Positions 7,364 through 14,976 of a stretch of 44,054 bases of DNA are shown piece by piece. The stretch comes from JBJMHZ01 sp045807125 (GTDB taxonomy: Bacteria; Actinomycetota; Actinomycetes; JAWWOL01). The stretch's first letter is position 1, and the number at the start of each line of letters is the position of its first letter. The notes beneath the pieces were generated by a model. The model searched no databases. It was given only the letters and a program-made list of their open reading frames with translations, and was not told the origin of the DNA. The translations under genes and the position numbers were made by a program. The DNA is taken from contig JBJMHZ010000033.1 of NCBI GenBank assembly GCA_045807125.1, forward strand, positions 1 through 44,054, written 5' to 3'.

Positions 7364-8435
7364 TCACGCCGGCCTCGTCGAAGGTCGCCATCTCGGCGAG
7401 GGTCCGCACCGCCGCCTGCAGGATCGGCACGGCGAGCAGCGCTCCGCTGCCCTCGCCCAGCCGCATCCCGAGGTCGAGCAGCGGCTCCTTGTCGAGGACC
7501 TCGAGCGCAGCCCGCTGCGCCGGCTCGGTCGAGCGGTGCCCGGCGATCCACCAGTCCGCCGCGCCGGGGGCGAGCCGGTCCGCGACCAGCGCGGCCGCCG
7601 CCGAGACGACGCCGTCGAGGACGACCGGCGTGCGGCGCAGCGCGGCCTGCGCGAGGAAGCCGGCCATCGCCGCGATGTCGGCGCCTCCGACGGCGGCGAG
7701 CAGCGCCACCGGCGCGGCGACGTGCGGCCGCCCGCGCCTGGCCGCGTCGCGCACCGCGGCGGCCTTGCGCACCCAGGCGGCGTCGTCGATCCCGGTGCCG
7801 CGCCCGACCAGGGTGTGCGGCTCGGAGCCGGTCAGCAGGGCGGTCAGCACGGTCGCCGGGGTCGTGTTGGCGATGCCCATGTCGCCGGGGACGAGCAGGT
7901 CGGCGCCGGCGTCCACCTCCTCGTTGGCGAGGGCCCGCCCGAGCGCGACGGCCCGCTCGGCCTCCTCGGCCGTCAGCGCGTCCTCCCGGTCGATCCGGCC
8001 GGAGCCGCGGCGCACCTTGTGCCTCGTGACGTCCTCCGGCGCGCCGGGGACGTCGGCGGCCACCGCGACGTCGACCACCCGGACGCCTGCCCCGACCAGG
8101 CGGGCCAGCGCGTTGACGGCCGCGCCGCCGGCCAGGAAGTTCGCCACCATCTGGGCGGTGACCTCCGGTGGGTACGCGGACACCCCGGCGGCGGCGATGC
8201 CGTGGTCCCCGGCGAGCAGGACCACCCGTGGCCGGCGGAACGGCGCCGGCGGGCACCGGCCCTGCACGCCAGCCGCCCACACCGAGAGCTCCTCGAGCCG
8301 GCCGAGGGCCCCGGCCGGCTTGGTGAGCCGCCGCTGCCGCTCGCGGGCCTCCTCCTGCGCCCGGCGGTCGAGCGCCGGCGCTTCCTGCGGGGGTGGGTCG
8401 GTGGGCAGGGCTGGCAGCGGTGGCATCGTGGGCAT
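7353..8435 (-). CDS. cobT: Nicotinate-nucleotide--dimethylbenzimidazole phosphoribosyltransferase
   Basis: Makes alpha-ribazole 5'-phosphate from nicotinate mononucleotide and dimethylbenzimidazole for the lower loop of B12; cytosolic. 360 aa, the normal size. Characteristic segments are AGDHGIAAAGVSAYPPEVT, the GDMGIANTTPAT phosphate loop, and GMRLGEGSGAL, where the Glu corresponds to the catalytic base. The start at 8435 (MPTMPPLPALP) leaves a Pro-rich leader; a second ATG at 8426 is possible. It lies 40 bp after cobU and overlaps cobS by 11 bp. Confidence 0.95.
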   Translation of the reverse strand: MPTMPPLPALPTDPPPQEAPALDRRAQEEARERQRRLTKPAGALGRLEELSVWAAGVQGRCPPAPFRRPRVVLLAGDHGIAAAGVSAYPPEVTAQMVANFLAGGAAVNALARLVGAGVRVVDVAVAADVPGAPEDVTRHKVRRGSGRIDREDALTAEEAERAVALGRALANEEVDAGADLLVPGDMGIANTTPATVLTALLTGSEPHTLVGRGTGIDDAAWVRKAAAVRDAARRGRPHVAAPVALLAAVGGADIAAMAGFLAQAALRRTPVVLDGVVSAAAALVADRLAPGAADWWIAGHRSTEPAQRAALEVLDKEPLLDLGMRLGEGSGALLAVPILQAAVRTLAEMATFDEAGVSDR

Positions 8436-8475
8436 GGTCGGCAGCGCGTCCTTCGGTCGGGGTTCGGGGAGCGGC

Positions 8476-9861
8476 TCATCGGAGGCGCCGCGGCAGGCCG
8501 GCGGTGACCAGCCAGGCCTCGTCGGCCGTGGCCGCCAGGCGGGCGTTGAGCCGGCCGAGGTCGTCGCGGAAGCGCCGCCCGGCCGGCGTCGGGGGGACGA
8601 CGCCCATGCCGACCTCGCTCGACACGGCGACGACGTGCCCGGTCGTGGCGCTCCACGCGGCGACGAGCCGGTCGACCCGGGCGGCGACGGCGTCGTCGGC
8701 GGCCGGGCCGCCGGCCCACGCGCCGCAGGCGTCGAGGACCGATGCCAGCCACAGCGAGATGCAGTCGACGAGGACGGCGCCTGGCGGCGGATCCGCGAGC
8801 ACGGCCGCGAGGTCGGCGCCCTCCAGCGTGCGCCACGCCGCCGGGCGCGTGGCCCGGTGGGCGGCTATCCGGCCGGCCCACTCCGCGTCGTCCGGCCGGG
8901 CCGGCGCCGTCGCGACGTAGGTCACCGACGGCTCGGCCCGCAGCCGGTCCTCGGCGTACGCCGACTTGCCCGACCGGGCGCCCCCCAGCACCAGCACGCG
9001 CCGCCCGGCCGGCCCGATCGGATCGGGAGCATCGTCAGCGTCGACCGCTTGGGCCGGTCGGCCGAGGACGAGGCGGGCGCCGTCGTCGGGCGCCTGCGCT
9101 CCCCACGGCGCGAGCCGCTCGGCCAGCTCCGCGCGCGGCGGGTTGCCGTGGCCGAGGTGGACGGCGCGCACGGCCGTTGCGGCGGTGATCGCGCCCACCA
9201 GGCGCAGCTCGGCCACCGCCGCCGCGAACGAGCCGAGCGAGAGGTGGTGCCCGCCGCCGCCGTGCGCCGGCCCGTCGCCGCAGGTCTCCTCGAGCAGCAC
9301 CGCGTCGAACGCGGCGCCGGTCACCGCCTCGACGGTGGCGGCCGGCAGCGGCCCGGTGGCGGGCGCCCAGAGCAGGCGCGACCCCGTGGGACCGGTCACG
9401 TCGTAGAGCACCGCGGGCCCGGCGGACTCGTCCCCGTGCGCGGCGGCGAGCACCCGGACGTCGTACGCGCCGACCGCCAGCCGCTCGCCCGGCCGGACGG
9501 CGCGCAGCCGCGCCGCTACGCCGGCGGCGCGGGCCCGTGCGAGCACGGCCGGCGGCCCCACCAGGTCCAGCGGCCGCCCGGCCGCGGACGACCGGCCGCG
9601 CCCGACCAGCACCTGGGGCTGCCAGCGGTCGGGATGGTCGTGGGTGACGAGGACATGCTCGACGCCGGCCAGCTCCACGCCGAGCCGGCCGGCCGCGGCC
9701 ACCACGCCGGCGCCGCACTCGAGCAGCAGCCGCCCGTCCACGAGCGCCGCCGTCTGCGCCCGCCATTCGCCGCTTCGGCGCGCGGCGGTGCAGCCGCGGC
9801 AGCGGCAGAACGCGTCCGGCAGCCCGTCGCTCGCGCCGGTGCCCAGCAGGACGACGTCCAT
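8476..9861 (-). CDS. cobU: Fusion of PhnP-like metallo-beta-lactamase domain and CobU kinase/guanylyltransferase
   Basis: 461-aa two-domain protein. Residues 1 to about 270 are a metallo-beta-lactamase fold of the PhnP type: LGTGASDGLP followed by a C19/C21/C24 cluster (CRCRGC), the THDHPD metal motif at 73-78, a His at 142 and LGHGN at about 236-240. Residues 288-461 are adenosylcobinamide kinase/adenosylcobinamide-phosphate guanylyltransferase: P-loop GGARSGKS (293-300), the RIAAHRATRPAAW segment holding the guanylylated His, and SSEVGMGVVPPTPAGRRFRDDLGRLN. The C-terminal part activates adenosylcobinamide with GTP. The N-terminal part is a predicted phospho-hydrolase; as this operon has no CobC-type phosphatase gene, it may dephosphorylate alpha-ribazole phosphate or cobalamin phosphate (inference). 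The ATG at 9861 has GGAGG 11 nt upstream and follows a cobalamin riboswitch. Confidence 0.88.
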   Translation of the reverse strand: MDVVLLGTGASDGLPDAFCRCRGCTAARRSGEWRAQTAALVDGRLLLECGAGVVAAAGRLGVELAGVEHVLVTHDHPDRWQPQVLVGRGRSSAAGRPLDLVGPPAVLARARAAGVAARLRAVRPGERLAVGAYDVRVLAAAHGDESAGPAVLYDVTGPTGSRLLWAPATGPLPAATVEAVTGAAFDAVLLEETCGDGPAHGGGGHHLSLGSFAAAVAELRLVGAITAATAVRAVHLGHGNPPRAELAERLAPWGAQAPDDGARLVLGRPAQAVDADDAPDPIGPAGRRVLVLGGARSGKSAYAEDRLRAEPSVTYVATAPARPDDAEWAGRIAAHRATRPAAWRTLEGADLAAVLADPPPGAVLVDCISLWLASVLDACGAWAGGPAADDAVAARVDRLVAAWSATTGHVVAVSSEVGMGVVPPTPAGRRFRDDLGRLNARLAATADEAWLVTAGLPRRLR

Positions 9862-9974
9862 GAGAAGCCCGGCCTCCCGCTGATCGGGGACGGAAGGCGG
9901 TGCCGGCCGGCGCCGGCCGCCGCTCGCGCGCCGGTGCGCCGGTGCTCCGCTCCGCGGTCCGCGACGGATGGTGG

Positions 9975-10130
9975 AGCCGCGTGCCCGGCGGGTGCTCCGG
10001 CTCGCCCTCGCGGGCCTACGGTTGCGGGTCAGCGCCGGAGTCGGCCGCACGGCCTGCACCGGCTTCCCCCGCCACGGGCGCGTGGTTGGTGCGAGGGCAT
10101 CGCAGCATGCGCCCCGCCCGGACGTCAAAG
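9975..10130 (-). ncRNA. Cobalamin riboswitch upstream of cobU-cobT-cobS
   Basis: Read on the minus strand, the leader of the cobU operon contains GGGGAAGCCGGTG (10069-10057), then TCCGGCGCTGACCCGCAACCGT, whose B12-box part GACCCGCAACCGT spans 10030-10018, and GCCGGAGCACCCGCCGG (about 10001-9985). These are the ordered conserved blocks of actinobacterial cobalamin riboswitches. Its end is about 110 nt before the cobU ATG, leaving room for an expression platform near 9870-9970, which contains several self-complementary GC runs. Binding of adenosylcobalamin is expected to reduce expression of the operon. The outer limits given are approximate. Confidence 0.88.
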
Positions 10131-10162
10131 CGGCCCCCTGCCCGCCATGCCCGATGCTCCGG

Positions 10163-10168
10163 TAGCCT
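10163..10168 (+). promoter_or_regulatory. -10 hexamer TAGCCT for the 71-aa gene
   Basis: TAGCCT lies about 50 bp before the ATG at 10220, leaving a short leader that contains a GGAGGAGG ribosome site. This is the plus-strand half of the 358-bp divergent spacer 9862-10219; the other half is the riboswitch. Confidence 0.4.
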
Positions 10169-10219
10169 GCGGGCGCCGCCGCCGCAAGGCGGACCCGGCC
10201 ACGCTTGGAGGAGGTCCTC

Positions 10220-10435
10220 ATGTCCTGGTCGTGGCGCTACGAGTCCGCCGCCGGGGAGCAGGTGTCGTCGGCGACGGCGCCCGCCGCGGAGCCCTTCGCC
10301 ACCCGCAGCGACGCCGAGTCATGGCTCGGCGAGAACTACCGCGAGCTGCTCTCGGCCGGCATCGACCAGGTCACGCTGCTCCAGGACGGCGCCGCGTCCT
10401 ACACGATGAGCCTGCACCCGGCCGAGGAGGAGTGA
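10220..10435 (+). CDS. Small conserved actinobacterial protein, function unknown
   Basis: 71-aa soluble acidic protein: MSWSWRYE, a DAESWLGENYRELLSAGI helix, then DQVTLLQDG and a final beta-like segment. It resembles a family of about 70-75-aa actinobacterial proteins with SDAESWLGE and VTL..dg motifs that has no assigned function. The ATG at 10220 is preceded by GGAGGAGG. It ends 4 bp before the stop of the convergent aldo/keto reductase gene, with no room for a separate terminator. No cysteine, signal or membrane segment is present. Confidence 0.75.
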   Translation: MSWSWRYESAAGEQVSSATAPAAEPFATRSDAESWLGENYRELLSAGIDQVTLLQDGAASYTMSLHPAEEE

Positions 10436-10439
10436 TCGG

Positions 10440-11423
10440 CTAGCCGCCGACGCGCGACGGATCGCGCTCGACCACGGGGTCGAGGATCTCGTCGATGCGG
10501 CGCAGCACCTCGTCGTCGAGGCGGACGCCGGACGCCTTGACGTTCTCGTGCACCTGCTCTGGGCGGGTGGCTCCGATGATCGCGGCGGAGACGTTGTCGT
10601 TCTGCAGCGTCCAGGCGAGGGCGAGCTGCGCCGCCGAGAGCCCGCAGTCGGCGGCGATCGGCGCCAGCCGCTGCACCCGCTCGAGCACGTCGTCGTTCAG
10701 CAAGCGCTGCATGAAGCGGGAGCCCTGCGGATCGGTGGCCCGCGAGCCGGCCGGCAGCGGAGCGCCCGGCCGGTACTTGCCGGTCAGGACGCCCTGCCCG
10801 AGCGGCGACCAGACGATCTGCCCGATGCCCTCGCGCCGGCAGAGCGGGACGACGTCGGCCTCGATGACCCGCCAGAGCATGTTGTACTGCGGCTGGCTCG
10901 ACACGATCCGGTCGAAGCCCATCGCGTCGGCGATGCGCAGCGCGTCCTCGATCTGGTCGGCCCGCCACTCCGACACCCCGACGTAGAGCGCCTTGCCCTG
11001 CCGGACGAGGTCCTCGAACGTGCGGAGCGTCTCCTCGAGCGGCGTCTCCTCGTCGTAGCGGTGCGCCTGGTAGAGGTCGACGTAGTCGGTGCCGAGCCGG
11101 CGCAGCGACGCGTGCAGCGACTCGACGACGTGCTTGCGGGACAGCCCGCGGTCGGTCGGCTGGTCGCCGGTCGGCCAGTAGACCTTGGTGGCGAGGACGT
11201 ACGAGGACCGGCGCAGCCCGGCGAGCGCCCGCCCGAGCACCTCCTCGGCCCGACCGAGCGCGTAGACGTCGGCTGTGTCGAAGAACGTGATGCCCGCGTC
11301 GAGCGCCGCGTGGACGCACGCGTTGGCCGCATCCTCCTCGACCTGGCTGCCGTGGGTGATCCAGTTGCCGTACGCGAGCTCGGAGACCTTGAGACCAGAG
11401 CGGCCCAGCCGTCGGAATTCCAT
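10440..11423 (-). CDS. Aldo/keto reductase (Kv-beta-like group)
   Basis: Cytosolic NADPH-dependent oxidoreductase with a TIM-barrel fold; substrate not known. 327 aa. The catalytic tetrad is visible as Asp and Tyr in FFDTADVYALG, Lys in LATKVYW, and His in YQAHRYDEETP. NADPH-binding parts are SPLGQGVLTGKY and AAIIGATRPEQV. The opening MEFRRLGRSGLKVSELAYGNW and the overall length place it with the voltage-gated K-channel beta-subunit/YghZ-like branch. The ATG at 11423 follows TACAGT by 6 nt on the minus strand, a leaderless layout. It is a single-gene unit between the 71-aa gene and DUF3043. Confidence 0.92.
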   Translation of the reverse strand: MEFRRLGRSGLKVSELAYGNWITHGSQVEEDAANACVHAALDAGITFFDTADVYALGRAEEVLGRALAGLRRSSYVLATKVYWPTGDQPTDRGLSRKHVVESLHASLRRLGTDYVDLYQAHRYDEETPLEETLRTFEDLVRQGKALYVGVSEWRADQIEDALRIADAMGFDRIVSSQPQYNMLWRVIEADVVPLCRREGIGQIVWSPLGQGVLTGKYRPGAPLPAGSRATDPQGSRFMQRLLNDDVLERVQRLAPIAADCGLSAAQLALAWTLQNDNVSAAIIGATRPEQVHENVKASGVRLDDEVLRRIDEILDPVVERDPSRVGG

Positions 11424-11429
11424 CCGCCG

Positions 11430-11435
11430 ACTGTA
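11430..11435 (-). promoter_or_regulatory. -10 hexamer TACAGT of leaderless aldo/keto reductase gene
   Basis: TACAGT on the minus strand, with 6 nt between it and the ATG at 11423. Nearby, two direct copies of GGGCGCCGAC lie at 11440-11460. Confidence 0.45.
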
Positions 11436-11493
11436 GCGAGGCGCCGACGGGCGCCGACGGGCGCCGGCGGGGCGACCTGCGTGCGGCTCGGCG

Positions 11494-12090
11494 CTACTTG
11501 CGGATCGGCCGGGCGTCGGGGCGCTGGCCCACCTTGACCTGCGGCCTTGGCCACCGGAAGCGGCGCGTCTGGGCCGCGCGGGTCAGCCCGTACAGCACGG
11601 CGCCGCGCCGCTCGTCGTCGGGGAAGCGGTCCCGCAGCGTGCGCGACAGGCCGGCCCCGAGGCGGCCGAGCTCGGCGAGGAGCATGAGGAGCAGGGCGAT
11701 GAGCGCGAGGCTCGCGATGCTCTTGACGCCGGCGGAGGCGAAGAGCAGCGGGACGTACAGGATGATCCCGAGCGGCAGGAAGTACTCGGCGATCGTGCGC
11801 CGGGAGTCGACGTAGTCCCTGGCGAAGCGGCGGGCCGGGCCCCGGTCGCGGGTCGGCATGCGGCTCTCGTCGCCGCGCTCCATCGCCGTCCGCACCTCGA
11901 TCCGGCGCCGCCTGGCCTCCTCCCTGGCCGTGGCGCGGTCGGCCGGCGCCGCGCCGACGGGACGGCGGCGGCGCGCCTCGGCCTCGCGGCGCTTGGGGGT
12001 CGGCCGGCCCTTCTTGACCGGCCGTTCCCCGGCGGGCTCCTGCTCGGCGGGAGTCGGGGTCGGCGGCTGGTCGGGGCGGCGGCGTAGCAC
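11494..12090 (-). CDS. DUF3043 membrane protein
   Basis: 198-aa actinobacterial membrane protein of unknown function, counterpart of Rv2206 in the same neighbourhood. The cytosolic N-terminal half is highly basic, with the family hallmark KKGRPTPKRREAEARRRRP followed by DYVDSRRTIAEYFLP. Two adjoining membrane helices (about residues 108-150: LGIILYVPLLFA and SLALIALLLMLLAELG) come next, and then a basic C-terminal tail. The GTG at 12090 sits 6 nt behind a TACCCT hexamer, so the gene is probably leaderless; the frame stays open further upstream, but that would run into the pspA promoter and coding region. It is divergent from pspA. Confidence 0.85.
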   Translation of the reverse strand: MLRRRPDQPPTPTPAEQEPAGERPVKKGRPTPKRREAEARRRRPVGAAPADRATAREEARRRRIEVRTAMERGDESRMPTRDRGPARRFARDYVDSRRTIAEYFLPLGIILYVPLLFASAGVKSIASLALIALLLMLLAELGRLGAGLSRTLRDRFPDDERRGAVLYGLTRAAQTRRFRWPRPQVKVGQRPDARPIRK

Positions 12091-12096
12091 CGCCCA

Positions 12097-12102
12097 AGGG
12101 TA
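12097..12102 (-). promoter_or_regulatory. -10 hexamer TACCCT of leaderless DUF3043 gene
   Basis: TACCCT on the minus strand, with 6 nt (TGGGCG) before the GTG at 12090. Confidence 0.45.
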
Positions 12103-12150
12103 GCGGCCCGCCGGTCCGCGCGACTGCTCGCAGTCGGCGTAGCGGGAACG

Positions 12151-12156
12151 TAGGCT
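12151..12156 (+). promoter_or_regulatory. -10 hexamer TAGGCT of the psp operon
   Basis: TAGGCT about 78 bp before the pspA ATG. A GGGAAC block (12144-12149) directly abuts it; this resembles an ECF -35 element, but no CGTC/-10 partner lies at the usual distance, so stress-sigma control is not shown. Confidence 0.35.
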
Positions 12157-12234
12157 AGGCGTCAGCGGAGGGTGCGCACGCGGCGCCGCGGTCGACCCTC
12201 CCGCCCCGGTGACCCGAAGGAGGCCGCGCGGCAC

Positions 12235-13056
12235 ATGGCAGGTCTGATGAAGCGCTTCTCCCTGATCTTCAAGGCGAAGGCGAACAAGGCCCTCGACCGC
12301 GCCGAGGATCCCCGCGAGACGCTCGACTACTCGTACCAGAAGCAGCTCGAGATGCTGACGAAGGTCAAGCGGGGCATCGCGGACGTCGCGACCAGCCGCA
12401 AGCGGCTGGAGCTGCAGATGCGCGACCTCACGGCCTCGTCCGAGAAGCTGCAGGGGCAGGCCCAGCAGGCGCTCACCGCCGGCCGGGAGGACCTCGCCCG
12501 CGAGGCGCTGTCCCGCCGCTCCGCGCTCCAGCAGCAGATCGGCGACCTGCAGACCCAGCACGCCAACCTCCAGGCGGAGGAGGAGAAGCTGACGGCCGCC
12601 GGCCAGCGGCTCTCGGCCAAGGTCGACGCGTTCCGCACTCGCAAGGAGACGATCAAGGCGACCTACACGGCCGCCGAGGCCCAGACCAAGATCAACGAGG
12701 CGTTCTCGGGGATCTCGGAGGAGATGGGCGACGTCGGCATGGCCATCCAGCGGGCCGAGGACAAGACGGCCCAGATGCAGGCCAGGGCCGGCGCCCTCGA
12801 CGAGCTGCTCGCCTCCGGCGCCCTCGACGAGCCGGGGCAGCTCGGCCGGGGCGACGACATCCAGGCCGAGCTGGACCGGCTGTCCTCCGGCAGCGACGTC
12901 GAGCTCGAGCTGGCCAGGATGAAGGGCGAGCTCACCGGTGGCGCCCAGCGACCGGCCATCGAGGGCCAGTCGGCCGGCGCGACGGGCGCGACCAGCTCCA
13001 GCGCCCCGGCGGCGGCCCAGCCGGCCGGCGACGTCGACGGCGAGGCGAAGCCGTGA
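12235..13056 (+). CDS. pspA: Phage-shock protein A homologue (PspA/IM30)
   Basis: Peripheral inner-membrane protein of the ESCRT-III-like PspA/IM30/Vipp1 family, which oligomerises on damaged membranes. 273 aa. The amphipathic N-terminal helix MAGLMKRFSLIFKAKANKALD is followed by the usual coiled-coil hairpin (about residues 25-215: ...EDPRETLDYSYQKQLEML...). Beyond the family core there is an Ala/Ser/Gly-rich disordered tail of about 40 residues (from TGGAQRPAIEG to the end). AAGGAGG lies 11 nt before the ATG at 12235; the ATG at 12247 is an alternative. Its stop codon overlaps the next gene by 4 bp (GTGA). The four-gene order pspA-pspAA-htpX-pspAB indicates one envelope-stress unit. Confidence 0.92.
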   Translation: MAGLMKRFSLIFKAKANKALDRAEDPRETLDYSYQKQLEMLTKVKRGIADVATSRKRLELQMRDLTASSEKLQGQAQQALTAGREDLAREALSRRSALQQQIGDLQTQHANLQAEEEKLTAAGQRLSAKVDAFRTRKETIKATYTAAEAQTKINEAFSGISEEMGDVGMAIQRAEDKTAQMQARAGALDELLASGALDEPGQLGRGDDIQAELDRLSSGSDVELELARMKGELTGGAQRPAIEGQSAGATGATSSSAPAAAQPAGDVDGEAKP

Positions 13057-13331
13057 TCATCCGCATCCTCGGCCGCGGCCAGTTCGAGGTCGACGAGGGC
13101 CGCATCGCTCACCTGAACGAGCTCGACTCGGCGCTCGCCGAGGCGGTGGAGAGCGGCGACGAGGACAGCTTCCGGGCGGCCCTCGGCTCGCTCATCGACG
13201 CCATCTGCGGTCATGCAACGCCCGTGGCGGACGACGCGCTCATGCCGTCCGACATCGTCCTGCCCGACACCGACGCCAGCATCGAGGACGTGCGCGAGCT
13301 GCTCGGTGACGAGGGCTTGATCCCCGGCTGA
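13053..13331 (+). CDS. pspAA: PspA-associated protein PspAA
   Basis: 92-aa acidic protein beginning MIIRILGRGQFEVDEGRIAHLNELDSALAEAVESGDEDSFRAAL, the typical PspAA domain. The family is found next to PspA in actinobacteria, archaea and others, and is thought to act with it in membrane-stress sensing; its molecular role is not established. GTG start at 13053 with a 4-bp overlap with pspA, implying coupled translation and near-stoichiometric synthesis. No membrane segment. Confidence 0.85.
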   Translation: MIIRILGRGQFEVDEGRIAHLNELDSALAEAVESGDEDSFRAALGSLIDAICGHATPVADDALMPSDIVLPDTDASIEDVRELLGDEGLIPG

Positions 13332-13358
13332 GTACCCACTGAGGAGTTGGCACCCGCC

Positions 13359-14276
13359 ATGTCTCGCACCCGGTTCCGCCCCGACCACGGCCTCGCCGTA
13401 CGGATGGGCGTGACCATGTTCCTGCTCGGCCTGCTCTACGTCGCCTTCGTCGGCGCGCTCATCGCGGTGCAAGTCTCGTGGCTGATCATCGTGGTCGTCG
13501 TCGGCGGCTTCTTCCTCCTCCAGTACTTCGCCTCGGACAAGATCGCCCTGTTCTCGATGCACGCTCACGAGGTGACGCCGGAGGAGGCACCCGAGCTGCA
13601 CGGCGTCATCGACCGGCTCTGCGCCCTCGCCGACATGCCGAAGCCGCGGGTGGCGATCGCCGACACCGACATCCCCAACGCCTTCGCCACCGGCCGCAGC
13701 CCCGACAAGGCAGTGGTCTGCGCCACCACCGGGATCCTGCGCCGCCTCGACCGGGAGGAGCTCGAGGGCGTCCTCGCCCACGAGCTGTCCCACGTCGCGC
13801 ACCGCGACGTCGCGGTCATGACGATCGCCAGCTTCCTCGGCGTGCTCGCCGGGTTCATCACCCGCATGGCGTTCTACTCGCAGCTGTTCGGGGGCGGCGG
13901 TCGGCGCGACGACCGGGACAACTCGGCGGCGATCGTGGCGCTCGTGATGATCATCTCGATGGTGGTGTACGCGCTCAGCTTCCTGCTCATCCGGGCGCTG
14001 TCGCGCTACCGCGAGCTGTCCGCCGACAGGTCGGGCGCGCTGCTGACCGGGCGGCCGTCCTCGCTCGCCTCGGCGCTCACCAAGGTCACCGGCGAGATGG
14101 GCCGCATCCCGACCAACGACCTGCGCAAGGCCGAGCCGCTCAACGCGTTCTTCTTCACCCCGGCGGTGGCGAGCGGCGTCAGCCTCTCCTCGCTGTTCTC
14201 GACCCACCCGTCGCTCGAGCAGCGGCTCGAGCAGCTGGGCCGGATCTCGGCCGAGCTCGGCCAGGCCCGGGTCTGA
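13359..14276 (+). CDS. htpX: HtpX-like membrane zinc metalloprotease (M48)
   Basis: Membrane-embedded protease for quality control of inner-membrane proteins. 305 aa. Two N-terminal membrane helices (about residues 12-58) are followed by the catalytic core with HEXXH zinc motif in VLAHELSHVAHRD, a further hydrophobic pair (FLGVLAGFITRMAF and IVALVMIISMVVYALSFLLI) and the downstream YRELSADRSGALLTG, where the Glu is the third zinc ligand. The C-terminal FSTHPSLEQRLEQL is typical of M48. The ATG at 13359 has GAGGAG 12 nt upstream; the in-frame TTG at 13347 directly abuts the ribosome site and cannot be used. Third gene of the psp operon. Confidence 0.93.
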   Translation: MSRTRFRPDHGLAVRMGVTMFLLGLLYVAFVGALIAVQVSWLIIVVVVGGFFLLQYFASDKIALFSMHAHEVTPEEAPELHGVIDRLCALADMPKPRVAIADTDIPNAFATGRSPDKAVVCATTGILRRLDREELEGVLAHELSHVAHRDVAVMTIASFLGVLAGFITRMAFYSQLFGGGGRRDDRDNSAAIVALVMIISMVVYALSFLLIRALSRYRELSADRSGALLTGRPSSLASALTKVTGEMGRIPTNDLRKAEPLNAFFFTPAVASGVSLSSLFSTHPSLEQRLEQLGRISAELGQARV

Positions 14277-14294
14277 CGGCGGGCCGCACCGTCC

Positions 14295-14870
14295 ATGGGA
14301 TTCCTCGATGCGCTGCTCGGCCGCAGCAAGCCGGTCAAGCCCGACCTCGATCAGCTCTTCGGGCTGCCCTCGGCGGCGCTGACCCTCGAATCGGCGATGG
14401 GCCTGACGCCCACCGGCGAGGGCTCGGTCTGCTTCAAGGCGGCCGAGGGCGCGGCCTTCGCCGAGATGCAGGCCGAGGTGCAGCAGCTCCTGGCGAGCGA
14501 CGGCGGTCCCGCCGAGCAGCAGCGCGACTCGTACGGCTTCACCTGGCTGGTCTGCCGGCACGACCCGGCTGACGTCTCCGGGCTGGTGACCGAGCTGCAC
14601 GCGGTCAACTCGTCGCTGGAGGCGGCCGGCTTCGGGCCGCAGCTGCTCTGCTCGGTGGTCGGCTTCTCCGGCCAGATCGGGGGAGCGGCCCGCACGGTCG
14701 GGCTGGTCTACCTCTACAAGCGCGGCAGCTTCTACCCGTTCGCGCCGCTCGGCGCCGAGCGGCGCGACAACGCGCTCGAGCTGCAGATGCGCGGGATGCT
14801 GACCGACGACCTCAAGGTCGAGCCGGACCTGTCGCGCTGGTTCCCGGTCTGGGGCGCTCCGGGGCTGTAG
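14295..14870 (+). CDS. pspAB: PspA-associated protein PspAB
   Basis: 191-aa cytosolic protein opening MGFLDALLGRSKPVKPDLDQLFGLPSAALTLE, characteristic of the PspAB family that accompanies PspA and HtpX in actinobacteria. No catalytic motif is recognised; the middle has an alternating alpha/beta character (YGFTWLVCRHDPADVSGLVTELHAVN) and a C-terminal RGMLTDDLKVEPDLSRWFPVWG. The ATG at 14295 is 18 bp after the htpX stop, consistent with one operon. It is followed by a hairpin that probably ends the unit. The assignment rests on the N-terminal signature plus context. Confidence 0.8.
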   Translation: MGFLDALLGRSKPVKPDLDQLFGLPSAALTLESAMGLTPTGEGSVCFKAAEGAAFAEMQAEVQQLLASDGGPAEQQRDSYGFTWLVCRHDPADVSGLVTELHAVNSSLEAAGFGPQLLCSVVGFSGQIGGAARTVGLVYLYKRGSFYPFAPLGAERRDNALELQMRGMLTDDLKVEPDLSRWFPVWGAPGL

Positions 14871-14873
14871 CCG

Positions 14874-14899
14874 CCTTGTCGCCGGGCCGCTCGACAAGG
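14874..14899 (+). terminator. Hairpin after the psp operon
   Basis: CCTTGTCG, 10-nt loop, CGACAAGG. An 8-bp perfect stem 4 bp past the pspAB stop codon, without a T-tract; probable end of the psp transcript. Confidence 0.6.
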
Positions 14900-14963
14900 G
14901 CCGCAGCCGCCGGCCAGGGCAGGGCGAGGGAAGGCTCCGCGGAGCGTCGGCGCGGGCCTGGGC

Positions 14964-14969
14964 CAGGAT
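14964..14969 (+). promoter_or_regulatory. Possible -10 (CAGGAT) for leaderless glycerate kinase gene
   Basis: CAGGAT ends 7 nt before the ATG at 14977, matching the leaderless spacing seen at other genes here, although its first base departs from TANNNT. Confidence 0.3.
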
Positions 14970-14976
14970 GGGCCCC

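Noticed and set aside
13347..13358. TTG at 13347 as htpX start
   Set aside because: It directly abuts the GAGGAG ribosome site with no spacing; ATG 13359 has 12 nt.
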